64,000 bases of DNA from Bog-950 sp044228435. Lineage in GTDB: Bacteria > Bacteroidota > Bacteroidia > Chitinophagales > LD1. This document shows, one piece after another, positions 7,387 through 16,248 of the stretch. Each line of letters opens with the position of its first letter. The first letter of the stretch is position 1. The DNA is taken from positions 76,141 through 140,140 of the forward strand of contig JBGAUW010000013.1 of the NCBI GenBank assembly GCA_044228435.1, in the 5' to 3' direction. Both the position numbers and the translations under genes were made by a program. The notes beneath the pieces were generated by a model. The model saw only the letters and a list, made by a program, of their open reading frames with translations, made no database searches and was not told the origin of the DNA.

Positions 7387-7995
7387 ATGCGCCCAACACA
7401 ACTACTTCTACTCCTGGCCCCTCTCCTATTACTGTTTAGCTGCAATAATGATAAACTACCCGTATACGGCAACAAAATACCTGTGCCCAATGGCGATAGT
7501 TTAGATTATACCCTGCCGCCCTTTAGCTACCTTAGCCAGGATAGCCAGTTGGTAGATAACAGCACCGTAAGCAACAAAATATTTATAACCGAGTTTTTCT
7601 TTACCAGCTGCCCAAGCATTTGCCCCAAAATGCAGGCCCAAATGCTGCGCGTATACGAAAAGTATAAGGATAACAAGGATGTGGTAATTCTAGCCTTTAC
7701 CATCGACCCTGCGCGCGATAGCGTAGCCCGCCTTAAAAATTACGAGGCCAAGCTGGGTGTGCAGGCCCCTAAGTGGTACTTTTTAACCGGAGTTAAAGAT
7801 TCGATATACGCCACCGCCGATAACTTTTTGGTAAGCGCTGCCGAAGACCCCGATGCACCGGGTGGCCATGTGCACAGCGGTAACTTTATATTAGTAGATA
7901 AGCAGCGCCGCCTGCGTGGCTACTACGATGGTACCAAAGAAGAAAGCGTGCAAAAACTTTTAGATGAAACCGATGTTTTACTGAAAGAAAAATAG
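7387..7995 (+). CDS. SCO1/SenC family copper-chaperone lipoprotein
   Basis: 202 residues with a lipoprotein signal (LLLLFSC, lipid Cys about residue 19). The thioredoxin-like SCO fold carries the copper site FTSCPSICPKM (Cys75 and Cys79) and a C-terminal His in GGHVHSGNFILVD (His161/His163). SCO proteins deliver or reduce copper for the CuA centre of cytochrome c oxidase in the periplasm. The cytochrome c gene follows after 6 nt, which supports a respiratory role. The stretch DPARDSVARL (about 114-123) fits the family. Confidence 0.92.
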   Translation: MRPTQLLLLLAPLLLLFSCNNDKLPVYGNKIPVPNGDSLDYTLPPFSYLSQDSQLVDNSTVSNKIFITEFFFTSCPSICPKMQAQMLRVYEKYKDNKDVVILAFTIDPARDSVARLKNYEAKLGVQAPKWYFLTGVKDSIYATADNFLVSAAEDPDAPGGHVHSGNFILVDKQRRLRGYYDGTKEESVQKLLDETDVLLKEK

Positions 7996-8001
7996 CCTGC
8001 C

Positions 8002-8430
8002 GTGAAGAAGAGTAAAACCAACACCCTGATACGTTATGCCGCCCCTTTTGCCATAGTGGGCATAGTGGCTATATCTATCTGGAACCTGTTTAGCCACGGG
8101 CAAATACAACACCCCGGCAAAAGCACCTACACCAACAAATGCGCCCAGTGCCACGGCGATAACGGCGAGGGCATTAAATCTCTTACGCCGCCTTTAGCCA
8201 ATGCCGATTTTGCCATGCAAAACTTTGATTCGCTGCCCTGCTGGATAAAAAATGGGATGAACCACCCTATAAAAGTAAACGGAGTAGAATACGACCAGCC
8301 CATGTACCCCAACGAGATTGACGAAATACAAACCGCCAACGTTATTAATTTTATGAGCAGCGAGTTTTTTAACTGCGACTCATCTATAAGTTCAATTTGG
8401 GTAAAACAAAAATGGAAAGGCTGTGAATAG
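8002..8430 (+). CDS. membrane-anchored class I cytochrome c
   Basis: 142 residues from a GTG start. An uncleaved anchor (about 10-30) is followed by one haem c domain: CAQCH at 47-51 binds the haem and Met101 in QPMYP is the likely distal ligand. It is an electron carrier on the periplasmic face, and its place after a SCO chaperone suggests a link to terminal oxidase assembly or electron supply. The 3' end overlaps the next gene by 8 nt, so translation is probably coupled. Confidence 0.9.
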   Translation: MKKSKTNTLIRYAAPFAIVGIVAISIWNLFSHGQIQHPGKSTYTNKCAQCHGDNGEGIKSLTPPLANADFAMQNFDSLPCWIKNGMNHPIKVNGVEYDQPMYPNEIDEIQTANVINFMSSEFFNCDSSISSIWVKQKWKGCE

Positions 8431-9496
8431 AATTTACATAGCGTTACTTGCACTTGGTATTGGCAGCTGTGGCAACCAAAGCCCTAAGGCAGAGGCACCG
8501 GTGGCCATAACACCCGCGGTAATAGAAACCCCTGCCGTTGTAGCAGCCGATTCATTTAATACCGGTATAATAATACCCTCGGTAAGCCTGCGCAACGTGC
8601 CCAGCGAAAGTTTTGCGCTATACCTGCCCCAGGGCTTTGCCAAAGATACAACGGTGCCGGTGGCCATTGTGTTCTTCGACCCGCACGGCGATGGCACACT
8701 GCCCCTTAACTTGTATAAAACCCTGGCCGATCAACACCAGGTTATATTGATAGGCAGCAACACCAGCCGCAATGGTATGGATATGCAAATGGCGCAAAGT
8801 GTGGCCAATAACCTTATTACCGATGTAATGCCGCGGCTACAACTAACAAAAGAGAACCTTACGCTATGCGGATTTAGCGGCGGCGCCAAGGTGGCCTTGC
8901 TGGCTGCTGCGCAAAACCCTAATGTGGCCAATGCAATTTATTGCGGTGCAGCAGCACCAGTGCAACCCAACCACCCACTCCGCTTATTGGGCTTTGCCGG
9001 TACCCGCGATATGAACTATACCGATGTGGTAGGATTTGACCGCAGCCTTAACGCCCCTACCCTTACCCACAACTTAATTGAATGGCAGGGCAAGCACGAG
9101 TTTCCCGATGCTAAAACATTCGCCGATGCTTTTGAATGGTTAAGCCCCACCAGCCTCATCGACTTTAAAAAGAAACAAGCTACCATTACCCCACAAAAAC
9201 TGGCCGAAGAAGACGGGCAAAAACAGCGCCTTATAAAAGCCTTTCAGGTAGAAGACATTAACTGGTGGAAAAAGGAAATAGCCAGCCTTAACAGCAAAAA
9301 GAAAACCGACCCGATGTACGACCGGTTGTTGGGTTTTATATCCCTGGCCTGCTATAGCTACGCGGGGCAAACCCTGCAACAAAACAACTTACCCGCCGCC
9401 GAAAAAGTGCTAACCATTTACAGCCTCGCCGACCCCGACAATAAAGACTGCGAAAAGTTTACGCAACAGTTAAGAGAGCGACAGGGAGTGAGGTAG
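8423..9496 (+). CDS. lipoprotein with alpha/beta-hydrolase fold
   Basis: 357 residues, GTG start inside the cytochrome gene. Lipoprotein signal ALLALGIGSC (lipid Cys about 16). Residues about 70-245 form an alpha/beta-hydrolase: strand VPVAIVFFDPHGDG with an oxyanion-loop pattern, nucleophile elbow GFSGGAK (Ser152), acid region around TRDMNYTDV and a His in WQGKHEFP. This resembles PHB-depolymerase or dienelactone-hydrolase type esterases. The last 100 residues look like a helical, TPR-like tail. It is the last gene of the SCO/cytochrome operon, and its substrate is unknown. Confidence 0.75.
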   Translation: MNRIYIALLALGIGSCGNQSPKAEAPVAITPAVIETPAVVAADSFNTGIIIPSVSLRNVPSESFALYLPQGFAKDTTVPVAIVFFDPHGDGTLPLNLYKTLADQHQVILIGSNTSRNGMDMQMAQSVANNLITDVMPRLQLTKENLTLCGFSGGAKVALLAAAQNPNVANAIYCGAAAPVQPNHPLRLLGFAGTRDMNYTDVVGFDRSLNAPTLTHNLIEWQGKHEFPDAKTFADAFEWLSPTSLIDFKKKQATITPQKLAEEDGQKQRLIKAFQVEDINWWKKEIASLNSKKKTDPMYDRLLGFISLACYSYAGQTLQQNNLPAAEKVLTIYSLADPDNKDCEKFTQQLRERQGVR

Positions 9497-9653
9497 ATTT
9501 TTTAAACCCTTAGGGTTGTCCGTTTGGTAGACTTATAATTGCCTTTGCGCTAAGCGCCGTAGGTGCCCCCCTTTAAACATCCATATTGCAATGGCCCGGC
9601 TTGATTAAATCCACAGGCAGCTTTTTTGCTATCTTGCTTTAAAATACAACAGA

Positions 9654-10049
9654 ATGAAGGCGAAAAAAATATGGGCCAACTTTAGCGTGAAGGATGTAAA
9701 GCGCACCCAACAATTCTATACACAACTGGGGTTTACCGACAATAACAAAGGCAACTACCCAAAGCTTGCCAGTTTTCTTTTCGGTGATAGTAATTTTGTA
9801 ATACACTTTTTTGAACAGGGGTCGCAAATAGATGAGTATTTACCGGGCGGTGTAAAGGGCAGTGAAATCATATTCACCCTATCGGCCGAAACCGAAGCTG
9901 AAGTAAAAGAATGGCGCGATAAAGTGCAGGCAGCCGGTGGGCAAATTTTGAACGAGCCAAGCCGCGACCAAACCAATCACTACGGCTTTGCCTTTGCCGA
10001 CCCCGATGGCCATAAATTTAATATACTGCTGATAGAGGCGGGTATGTAA
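9654..10049 (+). CDS. VOC family protein (glyoxalase-like)
   Basis: 131 residues, cytoplasmic, one VOC unit: IWANFSVKDVKRTQQFYTQLG (about 6-26), FVIHFFE strand (about 48-54), and a C-terminal HYGFAFADPDGHKFNILLIE with the metal-ligand Glu. It looks like the bleomycin-resistance/lactoylglutathione-lyase-related group with no predictable substrate. A promoter-like TTGATT and TATCTTGC precede the ATG by about 15 nt. Confidence 0.85.
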   Translation: MKAKKIWANFSVKDVKRTQQFYTQLGFTDNNKGNYPKLASFLFGDSNFVIHFFEQGSQIDEYLPGGVKGSEIIFTLSAETEAEVKEWRDKVQAAGGQILNEPSRDQTNHYGFAFADPDGHKFNILLIEAGM

Positions 10050-10082
10050 CGCCCCCTACCGGTGCCTTACAAAGGGTATACT

Positions 10083-10409
10083 TTAGTGCGACACAAACTT
10101 TAACCCCACTATACTGCTTATAAGCGTAAACAGAAAAAAGAGGCGCCAAAAGTCGGCCGGTTCTTTAAAAAGCCAAATGCCTATAATAACAGTACCCACG
10201 GCACCAATGCCCGTCCAAACGGCATAAGCAGTACCCAGCGGCAGGGTTTGGCTGGCCTTATACAAAAACTCCATGCTAAGGCACAGGCATATAAAAAAAC
10301 CTGCCAACCACCAGGTAGCGGTAGTTCCGGTAGCCTCTTTAGCCTTGCCTAAACAAGTAGTAAACCCCACCTCAAACAATCCGCCTATTATTAAGAGCAA
10401 CCAATTCAT
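10083..10409 (-). CDS. small multidrug resistance (SMR) transporter, SugE/Gdx-like
   Basis: 108 residues and four transmembrane helices. The essential proton/substrate Glu is in GGLFEVGFTT (about residue 13). The GTAYAVWTGIGAVGT block (about 59-73) is typical of SMR proteins. In details the protein favours the SugE/Gdx branch (guanidinium exporters), but this cannot be decided by eye. It functions as a dual-topology dimer in the inner membrane. I looked for a guanidine riboswitch in the 87 bp upstream and saw none. Confidence 0.88.
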   Translation of the reverse strand: MNWLLLIIGGLFEVGFTTCLGKAKEATGTTATWWLAGFFICLCLSMEFLYKASQTLPLGTAYAVWTGIGAVGTVIIGIWLFKEPADFWRLFFLFTLISSIVGLKFVSH

Positions 10410-10496
10410 AGCACCGGTATTAGTTTTGGCGCCAAGGTATAAAACTTAATAACCGCAAGATAAAGTTATCCTAACGGGGGGCTGAATAGTTGTTAA

Positions 10497-11486
10497 TTAA
10501 TAAGCCACTATAACCGGCTTATTCTGTAGTATCTCTTCTATTTTTACCATTACATCATCGGTAAGTTTAGGCAGCGAATCGAAGCACTTCAGGTTTTCTT
10601 CCAGTTGAGCAACCTTGCTGGCACCAAGTATAACGGTAGATACATTTTTGTTTTTAAGGCACCAGCATAGGCCAAGGTGCGAAAGAGGCATACCCAGTTC
10701 CTGCGCAAGGGCATATAGCTTTTGAACCTTGTCAATCTTAGCCGTATCGCCCATGGTGCGGTCTTTTAACCAGGCCATTAAATCCATACGGGTTTTATCG
10801 TTTGCGTTAGACCCGTTAAAATATTTATCTGTCAGCAAGCCGCTGGCTAATGGACTCCAGATGGTAGTCCCCAATCCGAAGTTTTGAAAAAGCGGCAAAT
10901 AATCGCGGTCTACAAAATCGCGGTGCAGCATATTATATTGTGGTTGCTCCATTACCGGTGCTATCAGGTTATGCTTTTCGCACCAGTAGTGCGCTTCGGT
11001 AATTTGCTGGCTATTCCATTCACTGGTGCCCCAGTATAAAATTTTACCCTGTGTTATCAGGTTATGCATGGTCCACACAGTTTCTTCTATAGGCGTATTT
11101 ACATCGGGCCGGTGGCAAAAATACATATCCAGGTATTCTACCTGCAGGCGTTTAAGCGCCGCGTGGCAGGCCTCTACCACATGCTTGCGCATAAGGCCAC
11201 GCTGATTAGGCTTAAGTTCGCTGGTGCGCCCCCAGAACACTTTGCTCGATACCATCCAGGTATCGCGGTCCCAGTTCATCTTCTTTAAAATATTGCCCAT
11301 TACAATTTCGCTTTTGCCATGGGCATAAACCTCGGCATTATCAAAAAAGTTAACCCCGCCTTCATAGGCTTTTATCATCAGTTGTTCAGCAACCGAATCT
11401 TCTATTTGGTAGCCAAAGGTTACCCAACTGCCTAATGATAGGGCGCTTACCTGCAAGCCCGATTTTCCAAGTCTTCTGTATTCCAT
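10497..11486 (-). CDS. aldo/keto reductase, Kv-beta/YghZ-like
   Basis: 329 residues. TIM-barrel NADPH oxidoreductase with the catalytic tetrad visible: Asp in FFDNAE, Tyr in EVYAHG, Lys in SSKVFWG and His in FCHRPD. The start MEYRRLGKSGLQVSALSLGSW and the block WSPLASGLLTDKY match the voltage-gated potassium channel beta-subunit-like group, which in bacteria reduces aldehydes such as methylglyoxal. A -7-like TAGCATTG lies about 24 nt upstream of the ATG. No channel gene is nearby. Confidence 0.9.
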   Translation of the reverse strand: MEYRRLGKSGLQVSALSLGSWVTFGYQIEDSVAEQLMIKAYEGGVNFFDNAEVYAHGKSEIVMGNILKKMNWDRDTWMVSSKVFWGRTSELKPNQRGLMRKHVVEACHAALKRLQVEYLDMYFCHRPDVNTPIEETVWTMHNLITQGKILYWGTSEWNSQQITEAHYWCEKHNLIAPVMEQPQYNMLHRDFVDRDYLPLFQNFGLGTTIWSPLASGLLTDKYFNGSNANDKTRMDLMAWLKDRTMGDTAKIDKVQKLYALAQELGMPLSHLGLCWCLKNKNVSTVILGASKVAQLEENLKCFDSLPKLTDDVMVKIEEILQNKPVIVAY

Positions 11487-11540
11487 AGTATCTGGTTTTA
11501 TTTTTTTCTACAATGCTAAGTAAGCAATAAAGCCGATGGC

Positions 11541-12095
11541 TTATGCGCTGCGCGGGTGAAAATCCCATTGCACAATTAAAAAGTTATCGGGCGTTAGGCC
11601 TACCGATAGGGCGGCCTTTAGCCAGTTGACATTTGCCGGGGTTATTTTATCCTTGTTGTTGCGCTTGCTTTGAGCAAAAATAACTTCATCATCTTTCCAG
11701 TGCAGGGTATCCCAACAGCCCAAATAGCTACCACCGTTGGCCTTGGCTATGGCGGCCATTAATTTGGCAATAGGCTCCTCTTCTATCGGCGCGGGTTGTT
11801 GGCTCGCCAGTGTATCATCCTGCCAGCCCGAAAGGTAAAGCGGTGTCGATTTAGCCCTGCCATAAGTAACCATCCAGCGCGATTGCCAGCCATCGGCCAT
11901 AAATTGATTGAGCAGGTTAACTTCCGGAAAAACAGGTTCTCCATCCACCGATATCATAATACGCCCGCCAAAAGTATCTTTAAACCGCTTGCCCTCCCAG
12001 TACTGAAAGCGCAGCACACATTTAGGCACTTCCACTTCGTGGTCACCAATTTTAAAAGCCTGCGAGTAAACCGGGTTTAGGGTGTATGGATACAT
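11541..12095 (-). CDS. conserved hypothetical protein with a nuclease-like C-terminal pattern
   Basis: 184 residues from ATG 12095; an upstream TTG at 12119 is open but overlaps a TCTATTTG -7-like box. I do not recognise the family firmly. The C-terminus has an order seen in PD-(D/E)XK-type domains: Asp-Glu followed by VIFAQSKR and then KITPANVNWLKAAL and a strand FLIVQWDF. The usual Glu before x-Lys is Gln here, so activity is doubtful. The first half has Trp-rich strands (YWEGKRFKDTFGG). No signal peptide. Confidence 0.5.
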   Translation of the reverse strand: MYPYTLNPVYSQAFKIGDHEVEVPKCVLRFQYWEGKRFKDTFGGRIMISVDGEPVFPEVNLLNQFMADGWQSRWMVTYGRAKSTPLYLSGWQDDTLASQQPAPIEEEPIAKLMAAIAKANGGSYLGCWDTLHWKDDEVIFAQSKRNNKDKITPANVNWLKAALSVGLTPDNFLIVQWDFHPRSA

Positions 12096-12155
12096 AATTA
12101 AAGGCCGCAAATAGAACAAATTTTGATTTAGTTAGCTACGCTGTTTGGCTGTTAG

Positions 12156-12227
12156 TTTCTCCTCCTTCACCGCTACCGCGGTGGTTTTTAAGGAGGAGTG
12201 GTTGAACGAAGTGAAACCGAGGTGGTT
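12156..12227. repeat. nested-hairpin intergenic repeat, copy 1
   Basis: CTCCTCCTT pairs with AAGGAGGAG, and inside it CACCGC pairs with GCGGTG. A tail GTGGTTGAACGAAGTGAAAC follows. A second copy with the same arms and tail is at 52308-52380. The repeat reaches into the upstream open frame of the next gene, which argues for a later start there. Confidence 0.75.
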
Positions 12228-12272
12228 CTTAACTTGGCAGATTGGGGGTTTTTTATGCACTTTCGCGCCCTA

Positions 12273-12890
12273 ATGCTACAAGCGCGTATTTCAGAATCTC
12301 TTTTGGCTAATGCTCTTTCATTCGAAGATTACCTTCAGCTTACTAAGGATATTGTAGAAGAAAAGGTAGCGCGCACTGGTTTGTATCAGGCCGATAATAC
12401 CTTTAGGTATACCCGCAGCAATCTGGAGCGCATGAACAAAGTGCTGAACAACATTGTGCTTAGCCAAAAGCTTTACAATGCGCTTTCTGATTTAAAAGAA
12501 GAATGGGTTTGGGTAGTGATTAGCGAGCCCTGGTGCGGCGATGCCAGTTGGGGCACACCGGCTTTAGCGGTTATAGCTTCTGCCACCGATAAAATTGATT
12601 TTAAGATTTTATTGCGCGACGCTAACCCCGACATTATAAAGGCTTACCAAACAGCCGGCAGCGATTCGATACCTAAATTAGTTTGTATTCGCAAACGTGA
12701 TTGGCAGGAACTGGGCACCTGGGGGCCAAGGCCACAGGTACTGCACCAACAGGTATTGGCAAAAAAGAACAGCCCCGATTTTGATTATAAAGAAAGTGTA
12801 AGGGCCATACACGCCTGGTACGACCAGGATATGACCAAAACCATACAGGAAGAAATGATTGATTGCGTTAAGCAATGGATGGCAAACTAA
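12273..12890 (+). CDS. thioredoxin-family protein (WCGD motif)
   Basis: 205 residues from ATG 12273. The frame is open from 12198, but those residues come from the repeat; ATG 12255 is a second option. A thioredoxin fold runs from about 75 to 185 with VVISEPWCGDAS, so the active site is W-C-G-D with a single Cys (Cys88), not CxxC. A cis-Pro is in SDSIPKLVCI. The N-terminal 70 residues are helical. This is a widespread Bacteroidota family; a single Cys suggests glutathione-, bacillithiol- or peroxiredoxin-like chemistry instead of dithiol exchange. It is probably co-transcribed with gldC, 34 nt downstream. Confidence 0.82.
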   Translation: MLQARISESLLANALSFEDYLQLTKDIVEEKVARTGLYQADNTFRYTRSNLERMNKVLNNIVLSQKLYNALSDLKEEWVWVVISEPWCGDASWGTPALAVIASATDKIDFKILLRDANPDIIKAYQTAGSDSIPKLVCIRKRDWQELGTWGPRPQVLHQQVLAKKNSPDFDYKESVRAIHAWYDQDMTKTIQEEMIDCVKQWMAN

Positions 12891-12924
12891 ATACAGTAAC
12901 TAATAATATAATAAACTATACAAG

Positions 12925-13278
12925 ATGAATACAGTAGTAAAAACTTCGGAGATAAGATTTAAGGTTGGCTTAGATGAAAAAAACGTGCCGCTGGATATTA
13001 AGTGGATGGCCACCGATAGCAAAAATAACGAGCTGCGCGATTGCAAAAGCATTATGATTTCGATATGGGATATGGTGCAAAACGAAACGCTTAAAATTGA
13101 TTTGTGGACCAACGCTATGACCACCGACGAAATGCACTCGCACTTTTTTCAAACCCTGCTAAGCATGAGCGAAAGCTATGCCCGCGCAACCGGTAACCCC
13201 TACGCTATAGAAGAGACTAAGAAATTTGCACAAAACCTGGCCAAAATGACTGCCGACTGGGAAGAAAGCAAAGGGTAA
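12925..13278 (+). CDS. gldC: gliding motility protein GldC
   Basis: 117 residues, full length, no signal. Family hallmarks: TSEIRFKVGLDEKNVPLDIKW at the start, SIWD near residue 48, LKIDLWTNAMTTDEMHSHFFQTL (about 55-77) and an ATGN turn. GldC is a cytoplasmic protein found with gliding and type IX secretion genes in Bacteroidota; its exact role is unsettled. Its presence agrees with the T9SS cargo genes at 16672 and 29597. No other gld gene is in the window. Confidence 0.93.
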   Translation: MNTVVKTSEIRFKVGLDEKNVPLDIKWMATDSKNNELRDCKSIMISIWDMVQNETLKIDLWTNAMTTDEMHSHFFQTLLSMSESYARATGNPYAIEETKKFAQNLAKMTADWEESKG

Positions 13279-13293
13279 ATAAAACAAATCCCC

Positions 13294-13326
13294 CCGCAGA
13301 TGTCTCGCGTTTCGCGAACTCTGCGG
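13294..13326. repeat. hairpin downstream of gldC
   Basis: CCGCAGA and TCTGCGG enclose a second pair, TCGCG/CGCGA. No T-tract follows, so terminator function is uncertain. The rest of the 13279-13752 gap holds only the weak small frame listed next. Confidence 0.5.
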
Positions 13327-13448
13327 TAATATTTAGCGCAAAATATTAAAGACTGGTTTAAAGAATATCGCACTAAAAATTTTGGGTGCGTTGTTTTTAG
13401 TTTAGATGCAAAACAGGCAAAGTAGTGCTGATTTGTATCCAAGGGATG

Positions 13449-13553
13449 TTAGCGTTCGAGGATGTGTTTATCCTTATCTTCAGGTTTCGAAGTATCGGTA
13501 GTTCCAATGGGGCAGGTAATCATGTTGGGGTTGGGGTTCTTGTTATATTGCAT
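13449..13553 (-). CDS. possible 34-residue protein (weak)
   Basis: A short frame from ATG 13553 to TAA, polar, starting MQYNKNPNPNMITCPIG and ending DKDKHILER. I do not recognise it, and there is no convincing promoter or ribosome site. It is listed because it is the only plausible frame in a 470-bp gap; it could equally be chance. Confidence 0.2.
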   Translation of the reverse strand: MQYNKNPNPNMITCPIGTTDTSKPEDKDKHILER

Positions 13554-13752
13554 ATAATCTAATACGCCCTGTAGCCTGTTTGGTTTTGATTTAACCGGTA
13601 TAAATAACAACGCCCATTTTGTTGTTATTAAATACATGTAAATGCAAGTTTGCACCAATACAAACTACAGGCTTTACATGGGTAAAAAATGTTTGCAAAA
13701 TCATATATGCAGCATTAACAAATAAATACCTTCACGGCTAAAATAACCCCAC

Positions 13753-16188
13753 GTGAAATACATTAAATTGCTGCTGGCCTTGCTCGTTACTGTCGCGCTT
13801 ATAGTCACCTTTAACATCAAACTCGGCCCCTTACCTCCATTAGCAAAGTTCATGAATCCGTTTACCGGTTTTTGGAAAAATGCCGAGGCAGTTAAGGGCT
13901 GGAAGGATGAGGAAGCTAAATTGGATGGCTTAAAAGAAGAAGTAAAAGTATACTTCGACGACCGGTTGGTGCCGCACGTGTTTGCCAAAAACGATGAAGA
14001 CCTTTATTACATGCAGGGTTACATAACGGCTAAGTTCCGCCTGTGGCAAATGGAGGTGCAAACGCACAATGCCGCCGGCCGCACCAGCGAATTGGTGGGC
14101 GAAAAAACATTAGAGAGCGACCGGTTGCAGCGCCGCATTGGTTTAGGTTATGGGGCAGAAGCCGCACAGGATTATATTGCCAAAGACCCGGAGAGCCAAA
14201 AACTAATTGAGGCCTACTGCAAAGGGGTAAATGCTTACATTCATAATCTCAAGCAGAAAGATTACCCTTTAGAATATAAGTTGTTGAACTATGCCCCCGA
14301 AGAATGGAAGCCTATTAAAGTAGCCCTGCTGCTTAAAAACATGGCCAACATGCTTTCGGTATACGAATACGATATTGAAAACACCAACTTTATAGCCAAA
14401 TATGGCGAGGCTAACTTTAGAAAGCTTTACCCTGATACCTGGGCCGGAGATGACCCTATAGTGCCTGCCGGAACTGTATTTGAAACACCGGTTAATGCGA
14501 ATACTATAACCGATACCACAAAAGCCGTAGCTGCCGGTCCAATTACCTACAATAATGTGCTGCAAAAACCCGACGAAATTAACGGCAGCAACAACTGGGC
14601 AGTTAGCGGCACTAAAACTAAAAGCGGTAAGCCTATCCTTTGCAACGATCCTCACCTGCAACTTATGTTACCCTCTATTTGGTATGAGATGCACCTGGTA
14701 AGCCCATCTATGAACGTATATGGCGCCACACTACCCGGTTCGCCGGCGGTAGTTATAGGCTTTAACGATTCAATTTCGTGGGGTGTTACCAATGCCGGGC
14801 GCGATGTGCGCGATTGGTACCGCATTAAGTTTAAAGATGATACCCACAATGAATATGAATACAACGGGCAATGGGTAAAAACTGAAAAGCGCGTAGAACA
14901 TTATAAAATTCACGATAAAGCAGAGTATTTAGATACCGTGCTTTATACCCGCTTTGGCCCGGTAGTATTTGATAATAGCTTTGGTGTGGCCCCTAAAAAA
15001 AAATACCTGGCCATGCACTGGACGGCCCACTTACCTTCTAACGAGTTTAAAACCTTTTACAATTTAAACCGCGGTAATAATTATGCCGACTATCTAAAAG
15101 CCCTAGAAAGCTACACCTGCCCGGCGCAAAACTTTGTGTTTGCATCGCGCAGTGGTGATATTGCTATTAAGCAGCAAGGCAAATTCCCTATCCGCAATAA
15201 AACAACTGAACAGGGCAAATTTGTAAGCGATGGAACTACGGCCGTAGATGAATGGACCGATTATATACCCACCTCTGCTAACCCAACCAGCACCAACCCG
15301 GCAAGGGGTTTTGTAAGCAGTGCCAACCAACACCCTACCGACACTACCTACCCTTACTTTTACCCGGGTGTAGGCTCATACGAGCAGTTCCGCAACAGGC
15401 GCATTAATAAAATACTTACCGAGGCCAATGGAATTGATGTGGCCTTTATGGAAAAAATGCAGAACGATAATTACAACCTGTTTGCCGAAGAAGCTTTACC
15501 GGTGCTCCTCTCCTGCTTAGACAGCACCAAAATTACCAAAGAGCAAAAAACAGCAATTGATAAAATGCGCCAGTGGGATTACTTCAACAACCCAAATGCC
15601 ACCGGTGCTGTATTTTTTGAAGAATGGTGGACGGCCGTGCGCGATTCGCTATGGGATGAAATGAGCGACCCTACCAACCCAATGAAAAGGCCTAACCAGG
15701 TAGTTACTATCAACTTTTTACAAACCGATAGCGCCGGCGATTTTTACGATTTAAAATCTACCCCGGCTAAAGATACCCGCAACGAGTTGGTTACAGCTTG
15801 CTTAAACGCTGCCATTCAAAAACTTAAAACGGAGTATAAGGATTTAAGTTCGGTGCCCGATTGGGGCGCCCATAAAGCCACCAGGGTTGCCCACCTTGCA
15901 AAAATTGATGCCTTTAGCAGCCTGAACGTTTACAGCGGTGGTAACCTGGGTATTGTAAATGCCACCAACAGCACCCACGGCCCAAGCTGGCGAATGATTG
16001 TAGATGAAGGCGACATGAAAGGTTATGTAGTTTACCCCGGCGGACAGTCGGGCAATCCGGGCAGTAAGTTTTACGATAGCATGGTTAAAACATGGGCGGA
16101 AGGCAATTATTACCAGGCTAACTTTATTAAAACCGGTGAAGACCTGGGCGATAAAAAACTATTTACAACTACCTATAAGCCTAAGTAA
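13753..16188 (+). CDS. penicillin acylase family protein (Ntn hydrolase)
   Basis: 811 residues from GTG 13753. A hydrophobic N-terminus (about 4-24) acts as signal or anchor. The alpha subunit region (HVFAKNDEDLYYMQGYITAKFRLWQME) is followed by the autocatalytic cleavage point: Ser279 in EINGSNNWAVSG would become the N-terminal nucleophile after processing. Beta-subunit blocks follow (CNDPHLQLMLPSIWYEMHL, GFNDSISWGVTN). Members hydrolyse penicillins, N-acyl-homoserine lactones or other amides in the periplasm, and the true substrate is often unknown. The closest neighbours are a small membrane protein and a T9SS cargo gene, neither informative. Confidence 0.92.
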   Translation: MKYIKLLLALLVTVALIVTFNIKLGPLPPLAKFMNPFTGFWKNAEAVKGWKDEEAKLDGLKEEVKVYFDDRLVPHVFAKNDEDLYYMQGYITAKFRLWQMEVQTHNAAGRTSELVGEKTLESDRLQRRIGLGYGAEAAQDYIAKDPESQKLIEAYCKGVNAYIHNLKQKDYPLEYKLLNYAPEEWKPIKVALLLKNMANMLSVYEYDIENTNFIAKYGEANFRKLYPDTWAGDDPIVPAGTVFETPVNANTITDTTKAVAAGPITYNNVLQKPDEINGSNNWAVSGTKTKSGKPILCNDPHLQLMLPSIWYEMHLVSPSMNVYGATLPGSPAVVIGFNDSISWGVTNAGRDVRDWYRIKFKDDTHNEYEYNGQWVKTEKRVEHYKIHDKAEYLDTVLYTRFGPVVFDNSFGVAPKKKYLAMHWTAHLPSNEFKTFYNLNRGNNYADYLKALESYTCPAQNFVFASRSGDIAIKQQGKFPIRNKTTEQGKFVSDGTTAVDEWTDYIPTSANPTSTNPARGFVSSANQHPTDTTYPYFYPGVGSYEQFRNRRINKILTEANGIDVAFMEKMQNDNYNLFAEEALPVLLSCLDSTKITKEQKTAIDKMRQWDYFNNPNATGAVFFEEWWTAVRDSLWDEMSDPTNPMKRPNQVVTINFLQTDSAGDFYDLKSTPAKDTRNELVTACLNAAIQKLKTEYKDLSSVPDWGAHKATRVAHLAKIDAFSSLNVYSGGNLGIVNATNSTHGPSWRMIVDEGDMKGYVVYPGGQSGNPGSKFYDSMVKTWAEGNYYQANFIKTGEDLGDKKLFTTTYKPK

Positions 16189-16248
16189 ACCTGTTACCAT
16201 CACGGCCAATCAACCATCTTAATTAAAAGAAAAACCCCACCATCACCC

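Noticed and set aside
10410..10496. Guanidine riboswitch before the SMR gene
   Set aside because: I could not find the conserved loops of the known guanidine riboswitch classes in the 87 bp.
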